Positions 8,205 through 18,100 are shown, numbered from the stretch's first letter. The stretch: 64,000 nt of DNA from Prevotellamassilia timonensis (GCF_900106785.1 NZ_LT629844.1:567109-631108), one strand, 5' to 3'. Translations and numbers: made by a program. Notes: generated by a model from the sequence alone, not told the origin.

Positions 8205-9143
8205 ATGAGCGTAGATTTGTCATTGATAATACCGAACAATTGCCAGTCATTGCGAGACACACAAAACGCCAAGAAATGTTTTGATGACACGATAGATTCT
8301 GTCATCAAGCATTTTCATGGACGTAAGCAGTTCGTCACAGATATTATTATAAGCACTAATGAAGAGGATCCCAATTATATAAAATATAGTTTTGAGATAC
8401 CTCTTCTGAGTATAACAGCAGAGATGCATTCTGGATTTTGGGATATATGGCCGGTGGCAAGTTATAATCATTATTTTATCCCTTTCAATACGGATATTTT
8501 AGGGAAACCAAGAATATGGGCCAGAGAGGTTTGTTTTAATACACTGCTGGCATTTGGCCATACCGAAGGTTGGATTTGCGATGAATTCCATAGCTGGAAC
8601 TGCGGACTCGATGACTATGACTCGACCTTTGAGGATTGGAAGGCTTATGGGAAAAACGATGAAGACAGCATCATACATGAATTTGATATTATGCGTTTTG
8701 CAGATGTTGATCCCCGAAAAGGAATATGGCCGGACTATGATCTAAAGTATCATGATTCTTATAAGGAATGTCATGACGTTTTGAATGCAATTCGTAGCCG
8801 TTTCCCTGAGTATGACATACTTTCTATTAGTAATCCACTTCCCAATTGTGCTTTCGCAGCTAAGAATGATGAACTGTTTATATTGGATTATAAAACTGGA
8901 AGTTGTCTGACAGGAAAACCCATAGACAACTGTCGAACGGATTTTTGTGGTGCAGGCATTCAAGTGTTTAAGGGAGAAAAGAGTGCATTTTTTAATATGG
9001 AAGGTAAGCAATTGACTGATTTCCGTGTCGGGAATTTCTCTTGGAAATGGGATACTCGTTGTATATATGCTTTCAGACAGATAATTATTGACGAGGCAAC
9101 AGGTCGGAAATTTCTATCAGATGGCACTTCGTACGAGGAGTGA
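8205..9143 (+). CDS. Uncharacterised 312-residue protein
   Basis: I do not recognise this protein. It is soluble, acidic and rich in Trp, Phe, Tyr and Asp, with several clustered aromatic motifs (FWDIWPV near 78, FEDWKAYG near 143, GIWPDYD near 172). There is no signal peptide and no membrane segment. A possible beta-rich C-terminal part (about 215-300) contains short repeats of the type ELFILDYKTG. Base composition is clearly more AT-rich than the neighbouring GSCFA gene, which suggests recent acquisition. It lies 46 bp after the small membrane ORF. Confidence 0.75.
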   Translation: MSVDLSLIIPNNCQSLRDTQNAKKCFDDTIDSVIKHFHGRKQFVTDIIISTNEEDPNYIKYSFEIPLLSITAEMHSGFWDIWPVASYNHYFIPFNTDILGKPRIWAREVCFNTLLAFGHTEGWICDEFHSWNCGLDDYDSTFEDWKAYGKNDEDSIIHEFDIMRFADVDPRKGIWPDYDLKYHDSYKECHDVLNAIRSRFPEYDILSISNPLPNCAFAAKNDELFILDYKTGSCLTGKPIDNCRTDFCGAGIQVFKGEKSAFFNMEGKQLTDFRVGNFSWKWDTRCIYAFRQIIIDEATGRKFLSDGTSYEE

Positions 9144-9292
9144 AGTGTGTAAGGCGTTGTGGTGTTAAACAAGAGATATGGAGCAATATTAAAGTTATGA
9201 CACTGCCAATAATTTATGGTGTTACATAATGCTGCTCTCTTAACGCAATCCCAATCTCTAATGGGGGCGACATGTCCTGCGTACGGTGAAAA

Positions 9293-9640
9293 ATGAAATG
9301 TTCAGATGCCGTTACTGCTGCCAGAAAAAATGTGGACACCATAAACGGCCACCTCGACAAGGTGATAAAGGAAGCCCCGACCAAGTTGGAGGTATCCGTG
9401 GAAGTTTCAGATACCGACTGGCAGAAGATGCAGCAGATGTTTGACGAGCACAACAAGCAGATGTTGGCCAAGATGCAGAAGTACTTGAAGGAAGTCAATG
9501 ACATGTTTGCCAATGAGCGCAGGAAGGTCAACGAGCGTTACAAGGAATACGATGGAGTCTATCTCGGTCGCTACGCCCAGTGGTTCTTCTGGCTCTTCTT
9601 CGTCCTTGGTTTTTCGGCTTTTGTGGTGTTATTGCCGTAA
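9293..9640 (+). CDS. Small coiled-coil protein with C-terminal membrane anchor
   Basis: The 115-residue product is helical and highly charged from about 10 to 85 (MQQMFDEHNKQMLAKMQKY region) and ends in one hydrophobic span, WFFWLFFVLGFSAFVVLLP. This tail-anchored coiled-coil form resembles accessory proteins carried next to mobilisation genes in Bacteroidales elements, but no mobilisation gene is adjacent, so it may be a leftover. A partial copy of the GGGGGCGAC repeat (about 9256-9290) directly precedes the start, which hints at a truncated 5' end. Confidence 0.5.
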   Translation: MKCSDAVTAARKNVDTINGHLDKVIKEAPTKLEVSVEVSDTDWQKMQQMFDEHNKQMLAKMQKYLKEVNDMFANERRKVNERYKEYDGVYLGRYAQWFFWLFFVLGFSAFVVLLP

Positions 9641-9669
9641 TGATAGCGCAGCACTATGGAAAGTGAAAT

Positions 9670-9704
9670 CGCCTGACCTTAGGCTGAGGGCTTAAAGTCA
9701 GGCG
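9670..9704. terminator. Terminator between convergent genes
   Basis: CGCCTGAC pairs with GTCAGGCG around a 19-base loop, followed by CTTTTT on the plus strand. It separates the small coiled-coil gene from the leftward defence operon and may serve both. Confidence 0.5.
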
Positions 9705-9719
9705 GTTGACCTTTTTGTA

Positions 9720-10862
9720 TTAAATAAAATCTGGGAAAAGGTAAAGTTGCGGTTGTGGTTTCCTAACTCCGTCCAAGACTTCTAATGCCTCTCTCACACT
9801 TTGAGCAATCTTTTTAGCAAACGCAACTGGAACAGCATTACCTATCTGCAATTGTATCTCACGTTGATTATGACCATAAAACACCCAATCATCAGGAAAG
9901 GTTTGTAAACGTGCATATTCTCGATGAGTGAATGCCCTTAGCTTACTTGCGGAAATCCTCCACAATTTTGCTTTTGATTCAGGATTTCGAACATATAATG
10001 CTCCTTCTCGCTCCTTGTCAATTCTTGTGGCTTTAACATTCCCTAGAGCCCAGCCCCATACTGTTGCAGTGTCAATTGCAGGAAAAGGAGCATCAAAAGT
10101 ACGAATGGGATTACCTTCAGATGCGGTTCTACTAAACCGTACAGGTATAGCTATTTCTGTGTCATCAAAAGGTTCGCCTGTTTCCGTGTGTGCATAGCTC
10201 TTAAATCCCCAAGACGGATTATGATTTGGAAGTTTTATGGACAAGTCTTGTCCTAACTCATAGATGAAATCTCTGATACCCGTTTCTTTTGAGGATGGTT
10301 CGGGATATTGAAAATGACTAAGAGTATTATCTTTGTAAGCAATAAATATAAATCGCCGTCTAGTTTGTGGTGCTCCAAATTGTGATACCTTAAAGTACTG
10401 AAATACTGTTGTGTAGCCAATCGCTCGCATTTCTTCAGCAATTTGTATGGCAAAAGGTTTCTGTGTTTCAGGATGAACCATAGTCCTAAGATTTAACACA
10501 TTCTCCATAACTACTACACGAGGTTTCATGATATTAGCTATTCTAACGACTTCTTTGTATAAGGAATTACGCTTGTCATTTGCGTCTCGATTACCCCCTA
10601 AAGAGAATCCTTGGCATGGGAATCCGGCTAACAACACATCAAGTCCTTCTCTAAAGTCTGGAGTGTATTCGCGTACATCACAATTTACGACATCCCATGT
10701 AGGTCTATTCATACGCATAGTCTGGACGGCATAATCTAATATGTCGCTTGACTGTGTATGAATAAAACCGGCTTTTTCAAAGCCAATATCCAACCCCCCT
10801 GCACCTGAGAATAGGCTAAGGAAAGTGTATGGGGACAATTTTTCTTGTTCGACAGTATACAT
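9720..10862 (-). CDS. DNA (cytosine-5)-methyltransferase 1 of the defence cassette
   Basis: The enzyme transfers methyl groups from S-adenosylmethionine to C5 of cytosine in a specific site. The 380-residue protein has motif I (SLFSGAGGLDIGF, about 16-28), the catalytic PCQ at 82-84 in GFPCQGFS, ENV at 120-122, QTRRRF at 166-171, a variable target-recognition region at about 190-300, and motif X (QIGNAVPVAFAKKIA). It is last in a five-gene operon, starting directly after the stop of the endonuclease gene with no gap. Its partner specificity is therefore probably that of the adjacent nuclease. The recognition site cannot be read from sequence. Confidence 0.93.
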   Translation of the reverse strand: MYTVEQEKLSPYTFLSLFSGAGGLDIGFEKAGFIHTQSSDILDYAVQTMRMNRPTWDVVNCDVREYTPDFREGLDVLLAGFPCQGFSLGGNRDANDKRNSLYKEVVRIANIMKPRVVVMENVLNLRTMVHPETQKPFAIQIAEEMRAIGYTTVFQYFKVSQFGAPQTRRRFIFIAYKDNTLSHFQYPEPSSKETGIRDFIYELGQDLSIKLPNHNPSWGFKSYAHTETGEPFDDTEIAIPVRFSRTASEGNPIRTFDAPFPAIDTATVWGWALGNVKATRIDKEREGALYVRNPESKAKLWRISASKLRAFTHREYARLQTFPDDWVFYGHNQREIQLQIGNAVPVAFAKKIAQSVREALEVLDGVRKPQPQLYLFPDFI

Positions 10863-11699
10863 TTATGCAGGAATTACTGGTATATATGCAACACGCTCCT
10901 TTACCTCCCTCAGTTTGCATGCATCAAAAATATTACTTAATGTGATGAGTTCTGCACCAGAATTACATGGCGCAATTTCATCTAGTAAGAAATAGTAGAA
11001 AGAGTTACCATATTTGTCTTCTCTTACTATCTGCTCATTTATATTCAAAGTTTCCCCTAACTGCTCAATGTCTTGTTTTTTCAACACAAGAACCATTCTT
11101 AAGTAAAATTCTTCCAACTTGGAATTTAAAGGATTAGGGTAAGTATACATTCTACGATGTCTTACCGAGCCTTCTCCATATGGTCCATGATTGTATTCGG
11201 AAGTATTTGCATATTTAGCTTCTTTATACAACTCGAAGTCGTAATTCAAGAAATCTCCATCTACAAGTATTAATGATACAATCTTTGTACTTGCCGGATT
11301 GAGTAATGCAAATAAGTAGAAACAAGGAATGATTCTTGTCTCAGCACCGACTTTAACAAAAGCTTTTCCACAGGGTAGGCAACTATTGTAATCAATAGTC
11401 ATTCCACGAGGGTCTTTTCCATTGGTTTTCTGGATAAGTTTTTTAACCTCAATACCAATAATCAAACCTGACTTCTTATCTCTAACGACCAAGTCAGGCG
11501 TAGTTAAAGTGCCGGAGTGAAAGACTTCGAAATCTTTGGATGAGCTCTTTTGAATAACTTCTTCCACCCAACAATCAAATGGGTCATCTTGCACAGTCCC
11601 AACGACTGCTGCTGGCCGCAAGTGTACAGGAATTCCTTCTCCTTTCTTTAAGGAGATAAGTCCCCGGTATATCCTTAATATAATATCAGTTTCTGTCAT
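10863..11699 (-). CDS. Probable type II restriction endonuclease, PD-(D/E)XK
   Basis: The 278-residue protein has a PD-(D/E)XK nuclease signature: Pro68-Asp69 in TTPDLVV, then Glu84-Val-Lys86 in GIEVKKL, 14 residues apart. Its place between a HEPN gene and an m5C methyltransferase makes a site-specific restriction enzyme the natural reading. A resemblance to NgoBV/NlaIV-type enzymes is possible, but I cannot establish it without a search. The start ATG overlaps the HEPN stop by 4 bases (ATGA), so the two are translationally coupled. It is AT-rich like the rest of the cassette. Confidence 0.75.
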   Translation of the reverse strand: MTETDIILRIYRGLISLKKGEGIPVHLRPAAVVGTVQDDPFDCWVEEVIQKSSSKDFEVFHSGTLTTPDLVVRDKKSGLIIGIEVKKLIQKTNGKDPRGMTIDYNSCLPCGKAFVKVGAETRIIPCFYLFALLNPASTKIVSLILVDGDFLNYDFELYKEAKYANTSEYNHGPYGEGSVRHRRMYTYPNPLNSKLEEFYLRMVLVLKKQDIEQLGETLNINEQIVREDKYGNSFYYFLLDEIAPCNSGAELITLSNIFDACKLREVKERVAYIPVIPA

Positions 11700-12370
11700 T
11701 TCTTATATTTCTTAGAGTTTACGTATTCTTCTACCTTTTGCAGAACATCATCAAGATATTGAATTGTCTTATTCTTAATCTCTATCAATTCCCTAATAGT
11801 ATAATCCTTGCCTATGTCTGAAAAAGTAAATTCGCCATGTGCCAAACTATTGCGTTTGTTTTTTACTGTCGCTAAATCACGTCCATCTTTTGTTCGTTCC
11901 CAACCGATTTGTTTTGCTATTTTTCTTATTTCCTGAGCATCAATATTGCCACTAATATGAACGCTACCAACAGTGATAGCAATAAACTCTTTTTTAAGAA
12001 TACTATCAGTTAGTTTTGTGATAATATTAACAGTTTGGCTTATATCCTTTATGGTCTTTGCCTCTTGCCGTATCCATAGACGTTTAATTTCATCTGAAAA
12101 TTGCTCGAAAGTAAGTTTTTCGCTCTCAATTGAATTGGTTATGGCCTTTATCGAATTGACTATTGTAGATTCTATCAAATTATATAAGAGTATAAAACAG
12201 TTCGCTTTTAATATCTTAGATAATTCATCATCAATAGACATAGATGAGTCATTTCCTAATATATCGGTACAAACAATTTTACATTCCCCTTTATCAAGAT
12301 ATCCTACAGCGTCTAAATACCTAGAGACTTCATGTTTGCGTTTGTTATATTCTACTTTAGTTGTGATCAT
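11696..12370 (-). CDS. HEPN-domain protein, MAE_28990/MAE_18760-like
   Basis: This 224-residue, mostly helical protein carries the HEPN ribonuclease signature RNSLAH (Arg173, Asn174, His178) inside VKNKRNSLAHGEF, followed by a helical tail. HEPN proteins of the MAE_28990 type are found beside DUF262 and restriction-modification genes, and many HEPN proteins cleave RNA. The intact R-N-x3-H motif suggests an active RNase, which is inference. The start lies 14 bases inside the DUF262 gene and the stop overlaps the endonuclease start, so it is tightly embedded in the operon. Confidence 0.8.
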   Translation of the reverse strand: MITTKVEYNKRKHEVSRYLDAVGYLDKGECKIVCTDILGNDSSMSIDDELSKILKANCFILLYNLIESTIVNSIKAITNSIESEKLTFEQFSDEIKRLWIRQEAKTIKDISQTVNIITKLTDSILKKEFIAITVGSVHISGNIDAQEIRKIAKQIGWERTKDGRDLATVKNKRNSLAHGEFTFSDIGKDYTIRELIEIKNKTIQYLDDVLQKVEEYVNSKKYKK

Positions 12371-13427
12371 AGGTTAAATCTTGTTGAACTCCTAGAAGGC
12401 AATCTCTTACGAATTCAATACGAGATTTTAGTCTTCCAGGGTTATTGCTTGCATCCGATGTTGTTTCCTTTTTGAATTCAACCGAATCTAACCAATCCAT
12501 AGACCTCGGTTGTACGTCAGGATTTTCTTTTAAAGCAAGATAAACGCCAACTGAAATAGCCTCAAATCTCACTCTTGGTGTAACACTGTCATTCGGCTTT
12601 CTCGCAAAGAACTGTGGTGCAAAGTGGGTTTCGACAAAATTGCACATTGAAGTAAACTTAGAGAGCATGGCTTCCCTATCAAAACTTTTTTGGCATCGTT
12701 TTACGTATTCGTCCAAAAACGGAGCAACGTCGTGCTTAAATTTTAGATATCCTTCTGAAAATGCAAAAAAGCGTAACACAAGTTCTTCGTACTCTCCTCT
12801 GTCCTTTTTACTTTCAGACATAGGACAAAGCTCTTGGAACAACTCGTTATTAGAACACTCTATGATAAAGTTATAGAATTGCCCTTGGTATGCGCCCTTT
12901 CGTGTTTCACTATCAGTAAGTTTGTTAGAACTAGTATTGATTCTTTTAAATATGTCAGCCCGAACGTCTGCCGTTGCTTTTTCTGTTACTACGTGGAATC
13001 TAAAATCTCTTAGCATGAACTTATTCTGACGACTTGTTGACAAATCTGAGAATTTAGTTCCATTTAAAGACTTTAATTTTTCAAGTCCGTTGAGTTTCAA
13101 TTCATCAGAACAATACTGAACAAGAGTTCGTATACGTTGTGAGCCATCTATTATCTCCAACTCAGCTTCTTCTCCTGAAATGGATACGAGGAAAGGCATA
13201 ATTGGTACACCTAGAAAAACCGATTCGATGAATTTTGCTTGCTGTTTTTTCTTCCAAACAAAGTTCCGCTGATAATGCGGAACAAATAGTTGATCCTTCT
13301 TGTATTTCTGCACAATAACCTCAACAGGATATTCTTTTGTATCATAATCGTATGGAATGCTGGCTTGATTGATTTCCAATTCCATATTTTCGATATCCTG
13401 TGACGTGAATTTTATCTTTTTTGTCAT
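12357..13427 (-). CDS. DUF262 (ParB/GmrS-like) protein
   Basis: The 356-residue protein has the DUF262 core: YQRNFVW at 52-58 and IDGSQRIRTL at 93-102, the family's DGQQR-like motif. DUF262 forms the nucleotide-dependent half of type IV modification-dependent enzymes such as GmrSD and BrxU. Here the usual DUF1524 HNH nuclease half is absent and the downstream overlapping gene is a HEPN protein instead, so the effector may be an RNase. It follows the second methyltransferase by 6 bases. Confidence 0.87.
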   Translation of the reverse strand: MTKKIKFTSQDIENMELEINQASIPYDYDTKEYPVEVIVQKYKKDQLFVPHYQRNFVWKKKQQAKFIESVFLGVPIMPFLVSISGEEAELEIIDGSQRIRTLVQYCSDELKLNGLEKLKSLNGTKFSDLSTSRQNKFMLRDFRFHVVTEKATADVRADIFKRINTSSNKLTDSETRKGAYQGQFYNFIIECSNNELFQELCPMSESKKDRGEYEELVLRFFAFSEGYLKFKHDVAPFLDEYVKRCQKSFDREAMLSKFTSMCNFVETHFAPQFFARKPNDSVTPRVRFEAISVGVYLALKENPDVQPRSMDWLDSVEFKKETTSDASNNPGRLKSRIEFVRDCLLGVQQDLTYDHN

Positions 13428-13433
13428 TTGAAT

Positions 13434-14504
13434 CTACTTTAAATCGTTTAAATGTTTAATAATGCTATCTGCTACCACTTCACCTAATTTGGGCGGTACT
13501 GCATTCCCTATATACCTAGAAACTTTTCCGAGCGAAACGTCTTTCTCTTTCTCAAAGAATCTATAATTCATTGGGAATGTTTGTAATAAGGCGGCTTCTC
13601 GTGCAGATATAGCCCTGTCTTGTTCGGGGTGCCCAAAACGTCCGCTTCCAAAGCCAGTGCATTGAGTAGTCATTGTCGGTGAAGGCAAATCCCACGACAT
13701 TCTACCGTAGACGCTTCCATAAGTTTTGCCAGTTTCTGCCTTATGGCATTTTAATCTTAACGATTCTGGCCAGTCTTTCCAACTTCCTCCCATAGGGGTT
13801 GACTTTATCCTTTGCAAATTTATAGGGGTCAAACCAGCAGCTCTGTGAAGAGCGTCTGTAGCACTTGTTTCTCCTGCTTTTATTGGCGGTAATTTGCCAA
13901 TAGTATCTCTTACTGTAACATAATGGTCAGGAGTGCAAGTTGCAGGGATGAGATTTATCTCTCCAAATTTCGAAGCTAGCAAGACTAGCCTTTTTCTTGT
14001 TTGAGGGATGCCATAGTCAGGACAGTATACGATTTTTACAGAGACGTAGTAATGTAAGTCCTCTAACAGCTTGACAAAGTCTTGAAGCACATTTTTGAGT
14101 TTAAATGTCAAAATTGCAGGAACATTTTCCATTGTTACAATATCAGGGCGAACAGTCTTTATTAATCTGCCGAATTCATACAGCAAGTCGTATTTGCTCT
14201 GGTCTTTCGTCTTGTTCTTAAATGCGTATGAGGAGAATGGTTGGCAAGGTGCACATCCTGCAAGCACTCTGATGCAATCGTTGCTATATAGCTTTACAAC
14301 ATCTTCCATTGTTACATCAAATATATTCTTATGAAAGAAATTTGCTTGATTATTGAATTTATAAGCGTATTCGCATGTTCCATCTATATCAAATCCCCCC
14401 CTTATATCTAACCCCTTGCACTTCATGCCATAGCTTAAGCCTCCTATTCCGCAGAACAGGTCAACTACTTCTATTGTCTTATATGTTTTCTTTATCTTGC
14501 GCAT
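13434..14504 (-). CDS. DNA (cytosine-5)-methyltransferase 2 of the defence cassette
   Basis: This 356-residue m5C methyltransferase leads the operon. Motifs are VDLFCGIGGLSYGM (14-27), the catalytic Cys87 in APCQPFS, MENV (125-128), IPQTRKRLVLLA and the C-terminal YIGNAVPPKLGEVVA. The reading frame extends upstream to 14597. I chose ATG 14504 because the methyltransferase fold begins there and a -7 box TAACTTTG (14520-14527) lies just before it. Its target-recognition region shares no obvious similarity with that of the other methyltransferase, so the two probably recognise different sites. Confidence 0.92.
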   Translation of the reverse strand: MRKIKKTYKTIEVVDLFCGIGGLSYGMKCKGLDIRGGFDIDGTCEYAYKFNNQANFFHKNIFDVTMEDVVKLYSNDCIRVLAGCAPCQPFSSYAFKNKTKDQSKYDLLYEFGRLIKTVRPDIVTMENVPAILTFKLKNVLQDFVKLLEDLHYYVSVKIVYCPDYGIPQTRKRLVLLASKFGEINLIPATCTPDHYVTVRDTIGKLPPIKAGETSATDALHRAAGLTPINLQRIKSTPMGGSWKDWPESLRLKCHKAETGKTYGSVYGRMSWDLPSPTMTTQCTGFGSGRFGHPEQDRAISAREAALLQTFPMNYRFFEKEKDVSLGKVSRYIGNAVPPKLGEVVADSIIKHLNDLK

Positions 14505-14519
14505 GGGTAAAATCTGCTT

Positions 14520-14527
14520 CAAAGTTA
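14520..14527 (-). promoter_or_regulatory. -7 box of the defence operon
   Basis: TAACTTTG on the minus strand fits TAnnTTTG and would give a leader of only about 10 nt before ATG 14504. No clear -33 element is seen at the right spacing. Confidence 0.45.
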
Positions 14528-14944
14528 CAAAAATATATCCGGATTTATGGCGCTTTGGTGGGTTTTTAAGAAAAACACACAAAATATTTGCTGACAATAT
14601 TCATTTTTTTGCATAGGTGATAATTGCTTACAAAGAGAGTGTAAGCATTGTTGGGATAAGATTATTTCTATGATGCTATCGGATGTAAGTTTTTCAGATA
14701 CACACATCGTTAAAATAGTTTCTAAATTAAGCTTTCTTTATATAGCAAGCCAATATATAGTTGCACACATTCTCTTACGCATCCCAAAATCGGAAAAATG
14801 CCTTTTATTTCCGTGTTAATTTATGTTTAGCAATGCTTTCGGATTGTGGCTTAGTAGTTTTCTTGTTTCTCGTTTGTTTCTTATGTCCTGTGACTATAAA
14901 TATTGCAGTCCGCTAAAAGTTTTACCAAATCGCAATAAAAAAGT
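14528..14944. other. AT-rich gap upstream of the defence operon
   Basis: About 420 bp of AT-rich sequence without a convincing gene. A short inverted repeat (GCTTACAAAGAGAGTGTAAGC, 14628-14648) is the only structure noted. The composition matches the defence cassette more than the CotH gene, so the acquired segment may extend through here. Confidence 0.4.
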
Positions 14945-15017
14945 TTACGGGTTAACAAGTAAACGGGGAAGTACAAAGCAGATATGCTTGTCAACCTGTT
15001 AACTTGTTAACCCGTAA
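14945..15017. repeat. GGGTTAAC inverted repeat, short copy
   Basis: Perfect 16-bp arms TTACGGGTTAACAAGT (14945-14960) and ACTTGTTAACCCGTAA (15002-15017) surround a 41-bp loop. It belongs to the family whose longer members lie at 21250, 41013 and 49782. Confidence 0.75.
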
Positions 15018-15114
15018 TTTATAATTACACCCAAGGGTGAATGGCATGCCAAACTTCGGTTAAATTGAACTTCAGTCAAAGCAAACCTTTGTCAAACTAA
15101 AGTTTGGCGCAGAA

Positions 15115-18100
15115 TTACTTCACCATCACCTTGGTACCGTTCACCACATAGATGCCGGCAGGAATGCCGTTGATGGTGGTTACGCCACTGCCCACCTGTG
15201 CATTGCGCACGAGCTGTCCGGCAATGTTGTAGATGCGTACCGATTGCGCCTTTCCAGTATTGACGGAGATACAGCCCACACCACCGAGTGCTGCGAAGTA
15301 AGCCTCGGCCTTGGCCTCGTTGATAGCTGTCACAGCAGCGTCAAATCCGTACTTTTGGTCAAGCCAGTTTACGCGGCGGCGTATCCAGCTTTCGGCGTAT
15401 GTGGCACCGCCCTGAATGTCCTTGTGGCGCGAATGGTATGCTTTGCTCCACATGTCTTGTTCGCGCTGGTCGGCCAGACTGGCTTCAAAGAGGCTGGCGT
15501 AGTTGGCAAAGCGGTTGGCTATGCCGTCGCCCGAAATGACACCCTTTATGCGCAATTCGGCATAGCGGTCCTTTAGGTCTTGCTGCCATTCCGACCTGCT
15601 CTTAATGAGGTCAAATATGGCAAATTGTCCGTGCTCATAGTTCTTGATATAGGTGTCAAAGTCAAGCGTTACATCTTTGGTGTTTGTAATCACACCGTCC
15701 CAGTCCTGTCCAAAGGTGCCGTCCAAATCCCACGGTGCGAGGCTCAGTTTGTCGCCTTCGGGGCCTTGGGTGTCGTAAGCATACCAAAACAAGTTCTTGC
15801 CATGGTTGTCGGTGGCGAGCAGCAGGTCGATAAACAGGTAGTAGTCGCGCAGCATGGGGTAGTCAAAGCGGCTCTTCACACTGTCGATGTTCAGAATGAA
15901 TGATGTTGCCACCATGTTGGCAGCGTCGTGCAGCGGACGCCATTCTACGGCTTCGTCCTCGTAGTCGGGGTATTTGAACTCGTATTCACACCATGTTTCC
16001 TGGCCCAAGATGTTCTTGTAGTCAGACACCTTTTTGTGAGGGTAGATAACTTGTTTGTAGTCATTATCGTCGTTGCTCTCGTGTCCCATAAACACTTCGT
16101 ATGTCCATTGGTTCGACTTGTAGAGCACGCCATGCACCTCGTTCTCACCAGTAGTAGATTGGGCTGCCGGCACAAACTTTTTCAGTTTGAGCTGCTTGCG
16201 GTCCATCTTTTCAGTCATGCAGTACAAGCCCCACCATTGTCCGTTGAGTATCACCTCTACAAATTTGCCACGTGTGCCAGTGCGCACCTTCTTTTCGCGG
16301 TCGGCATAGTAAGGTTTGCATTCAAAGGCGTTCCACAAGTCGGTGGCCACGCGGTTGCGCATACATGCCAGGTCAATGTACATGGCATCGAGTATCCAGT
16401 TGTTGTCTGAGCGGTAGCCAAGCAGTTTGCGGTCAACCGAGTTGCCGTTCTCATCACGCAGTTTAATGGCGTATGAGCGTTTGGGGTAGTTGCTCGACGA
16501 GGCACCGCGATACTTGAATGCGGCAATCATCAGCGAGTCGTAGCCCAAAGAGGCCGGGTCGGTCACGCGCAGCGAACCAGTAGTATATGCCTTGCTGTTC
16601 ACACTGCTGCAGTTAAGTTCGACAATGGGCAAGAAGGTAAACCGTATTTTGGCGCTGAGGTCTACGTTCTCGCTGGCATTGGTCAGTTCGATGGGGTAGA
16701 GTGTTTCGCAGTCCACATTATCAAATGTCACATAGCCATCAGCATCGAGTTCTTGTCCGTTCACCTTCAGTGTGTAGCCCTCGGCGTTGGTGGCCTTCAG
16801 TTTGTAGGTCACTTTGGCTGTGTAGTCGCCACCATTGCGCATGCCTTCGGGCAGTGTGGCAAAGTAGGCGTTGCCCTTGCCGTCGTACACCAATTGTTTG
16901 TCGTTAATGCGCAGTGAATCGAAGGCTTCGGCAAAGGCCTTTGGTGTTACATCAAGTCCAAAGTCGATGTCTTTGTTCTGCAAGTATTTAGCATGGCGCA
17001 AGTCGGCTGATGTAAACACAAACGACGAACCAGCATCGTCACCTTCGTAGAGTCCTACTTCGTGCACATTGCTACTGCCTGTGTTATTGTCCAGACTATA
17101 GTCGTTCCATGAGTTATATTTATATTGTGTGGCGTCGGTTGCGCTCAGATTATCAAGTTTTGTGATGGTATAACCCGGGTAGGTGTTGGTAGTCCAACCA
17201 AAGCCCCAAAGGTTGCCGTTGGGTGTGCCGTTCACCACACTGAGTCCTGCACGTTTGTCAGACACGCTGTTGTCGGGCGTGGGATAGTTGGTCGAAACGT
17301 ACTGACCATCTTTTGTAAATATCTGCACGCCAGTGCCACTTTGCACAAAATAGAATTGCGTACGGTCTGATGCTGAGTACACCTCGGTCAGGCAAGTCGT
17401 CTTTGTATTCATGCTTGTGCCTACGCCCACATAACGTCCGGTGCGCAAATTGGCAATGCTGTAGAGCACAGGGTCTGCCACAGAGGTGGTATATACTATG
17501 GGCTGCTTCAGTTGAGTACGTTCCCAATATTCGCCATAGCTTGTTTTGCCGTATGTGGTTGCGTTAAAGTCGTCTGTGCCCTCACCGCCAGTTTCGCCAC
17601 CGCTTCCGCCGCCAGTTTCGCCGCTGCTGCCACTGTTGTCGAGCAACACATTGTTGCCCTGCTCGTCATAGATTTTGAACAACTCATTTTCATCGTAGTA
17701 GTTCGCACGGTAGGCGCCAAACAAATTTGTGCCGTCAATGCGCACATTAAAGTGGTAGCCCGAACCATTGCCCTCGCTGGCACTGGCAATGCCTGCATAG
17801 CCGTCCTCGTTGATGTCGAAAATCCACTGGCTCTCGTTTCCCGACGCGGCGTTGGTCAGGGTGACATACTTGGTTCTGTAGTTTTTGGTTGTAGTAAAGG
17901 TCAGATACTGGCCGCTCTTTGCATTGACAATAACATAGCCGTTGCCACTTTTGTTGATGTACCACCAGCTGTCGTCGCTGTAAGAGTTGCCACTGTCGTA
18001 ATACAATTCAACCAGTTTGCTATGGTTGCTGCCAATAACTACCGAACCATAACTATTGCTGCTGTTAAACTTTTTGCAACTGATGCGGTACTTTGTGTTG

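Noticed and set aside
14505-14597. Longer start for methyltransferase 2
   Set aside because: The -7 box TAACTTTG lies between this ATG and the methyltransferase fold, and the extension has no family similarity.
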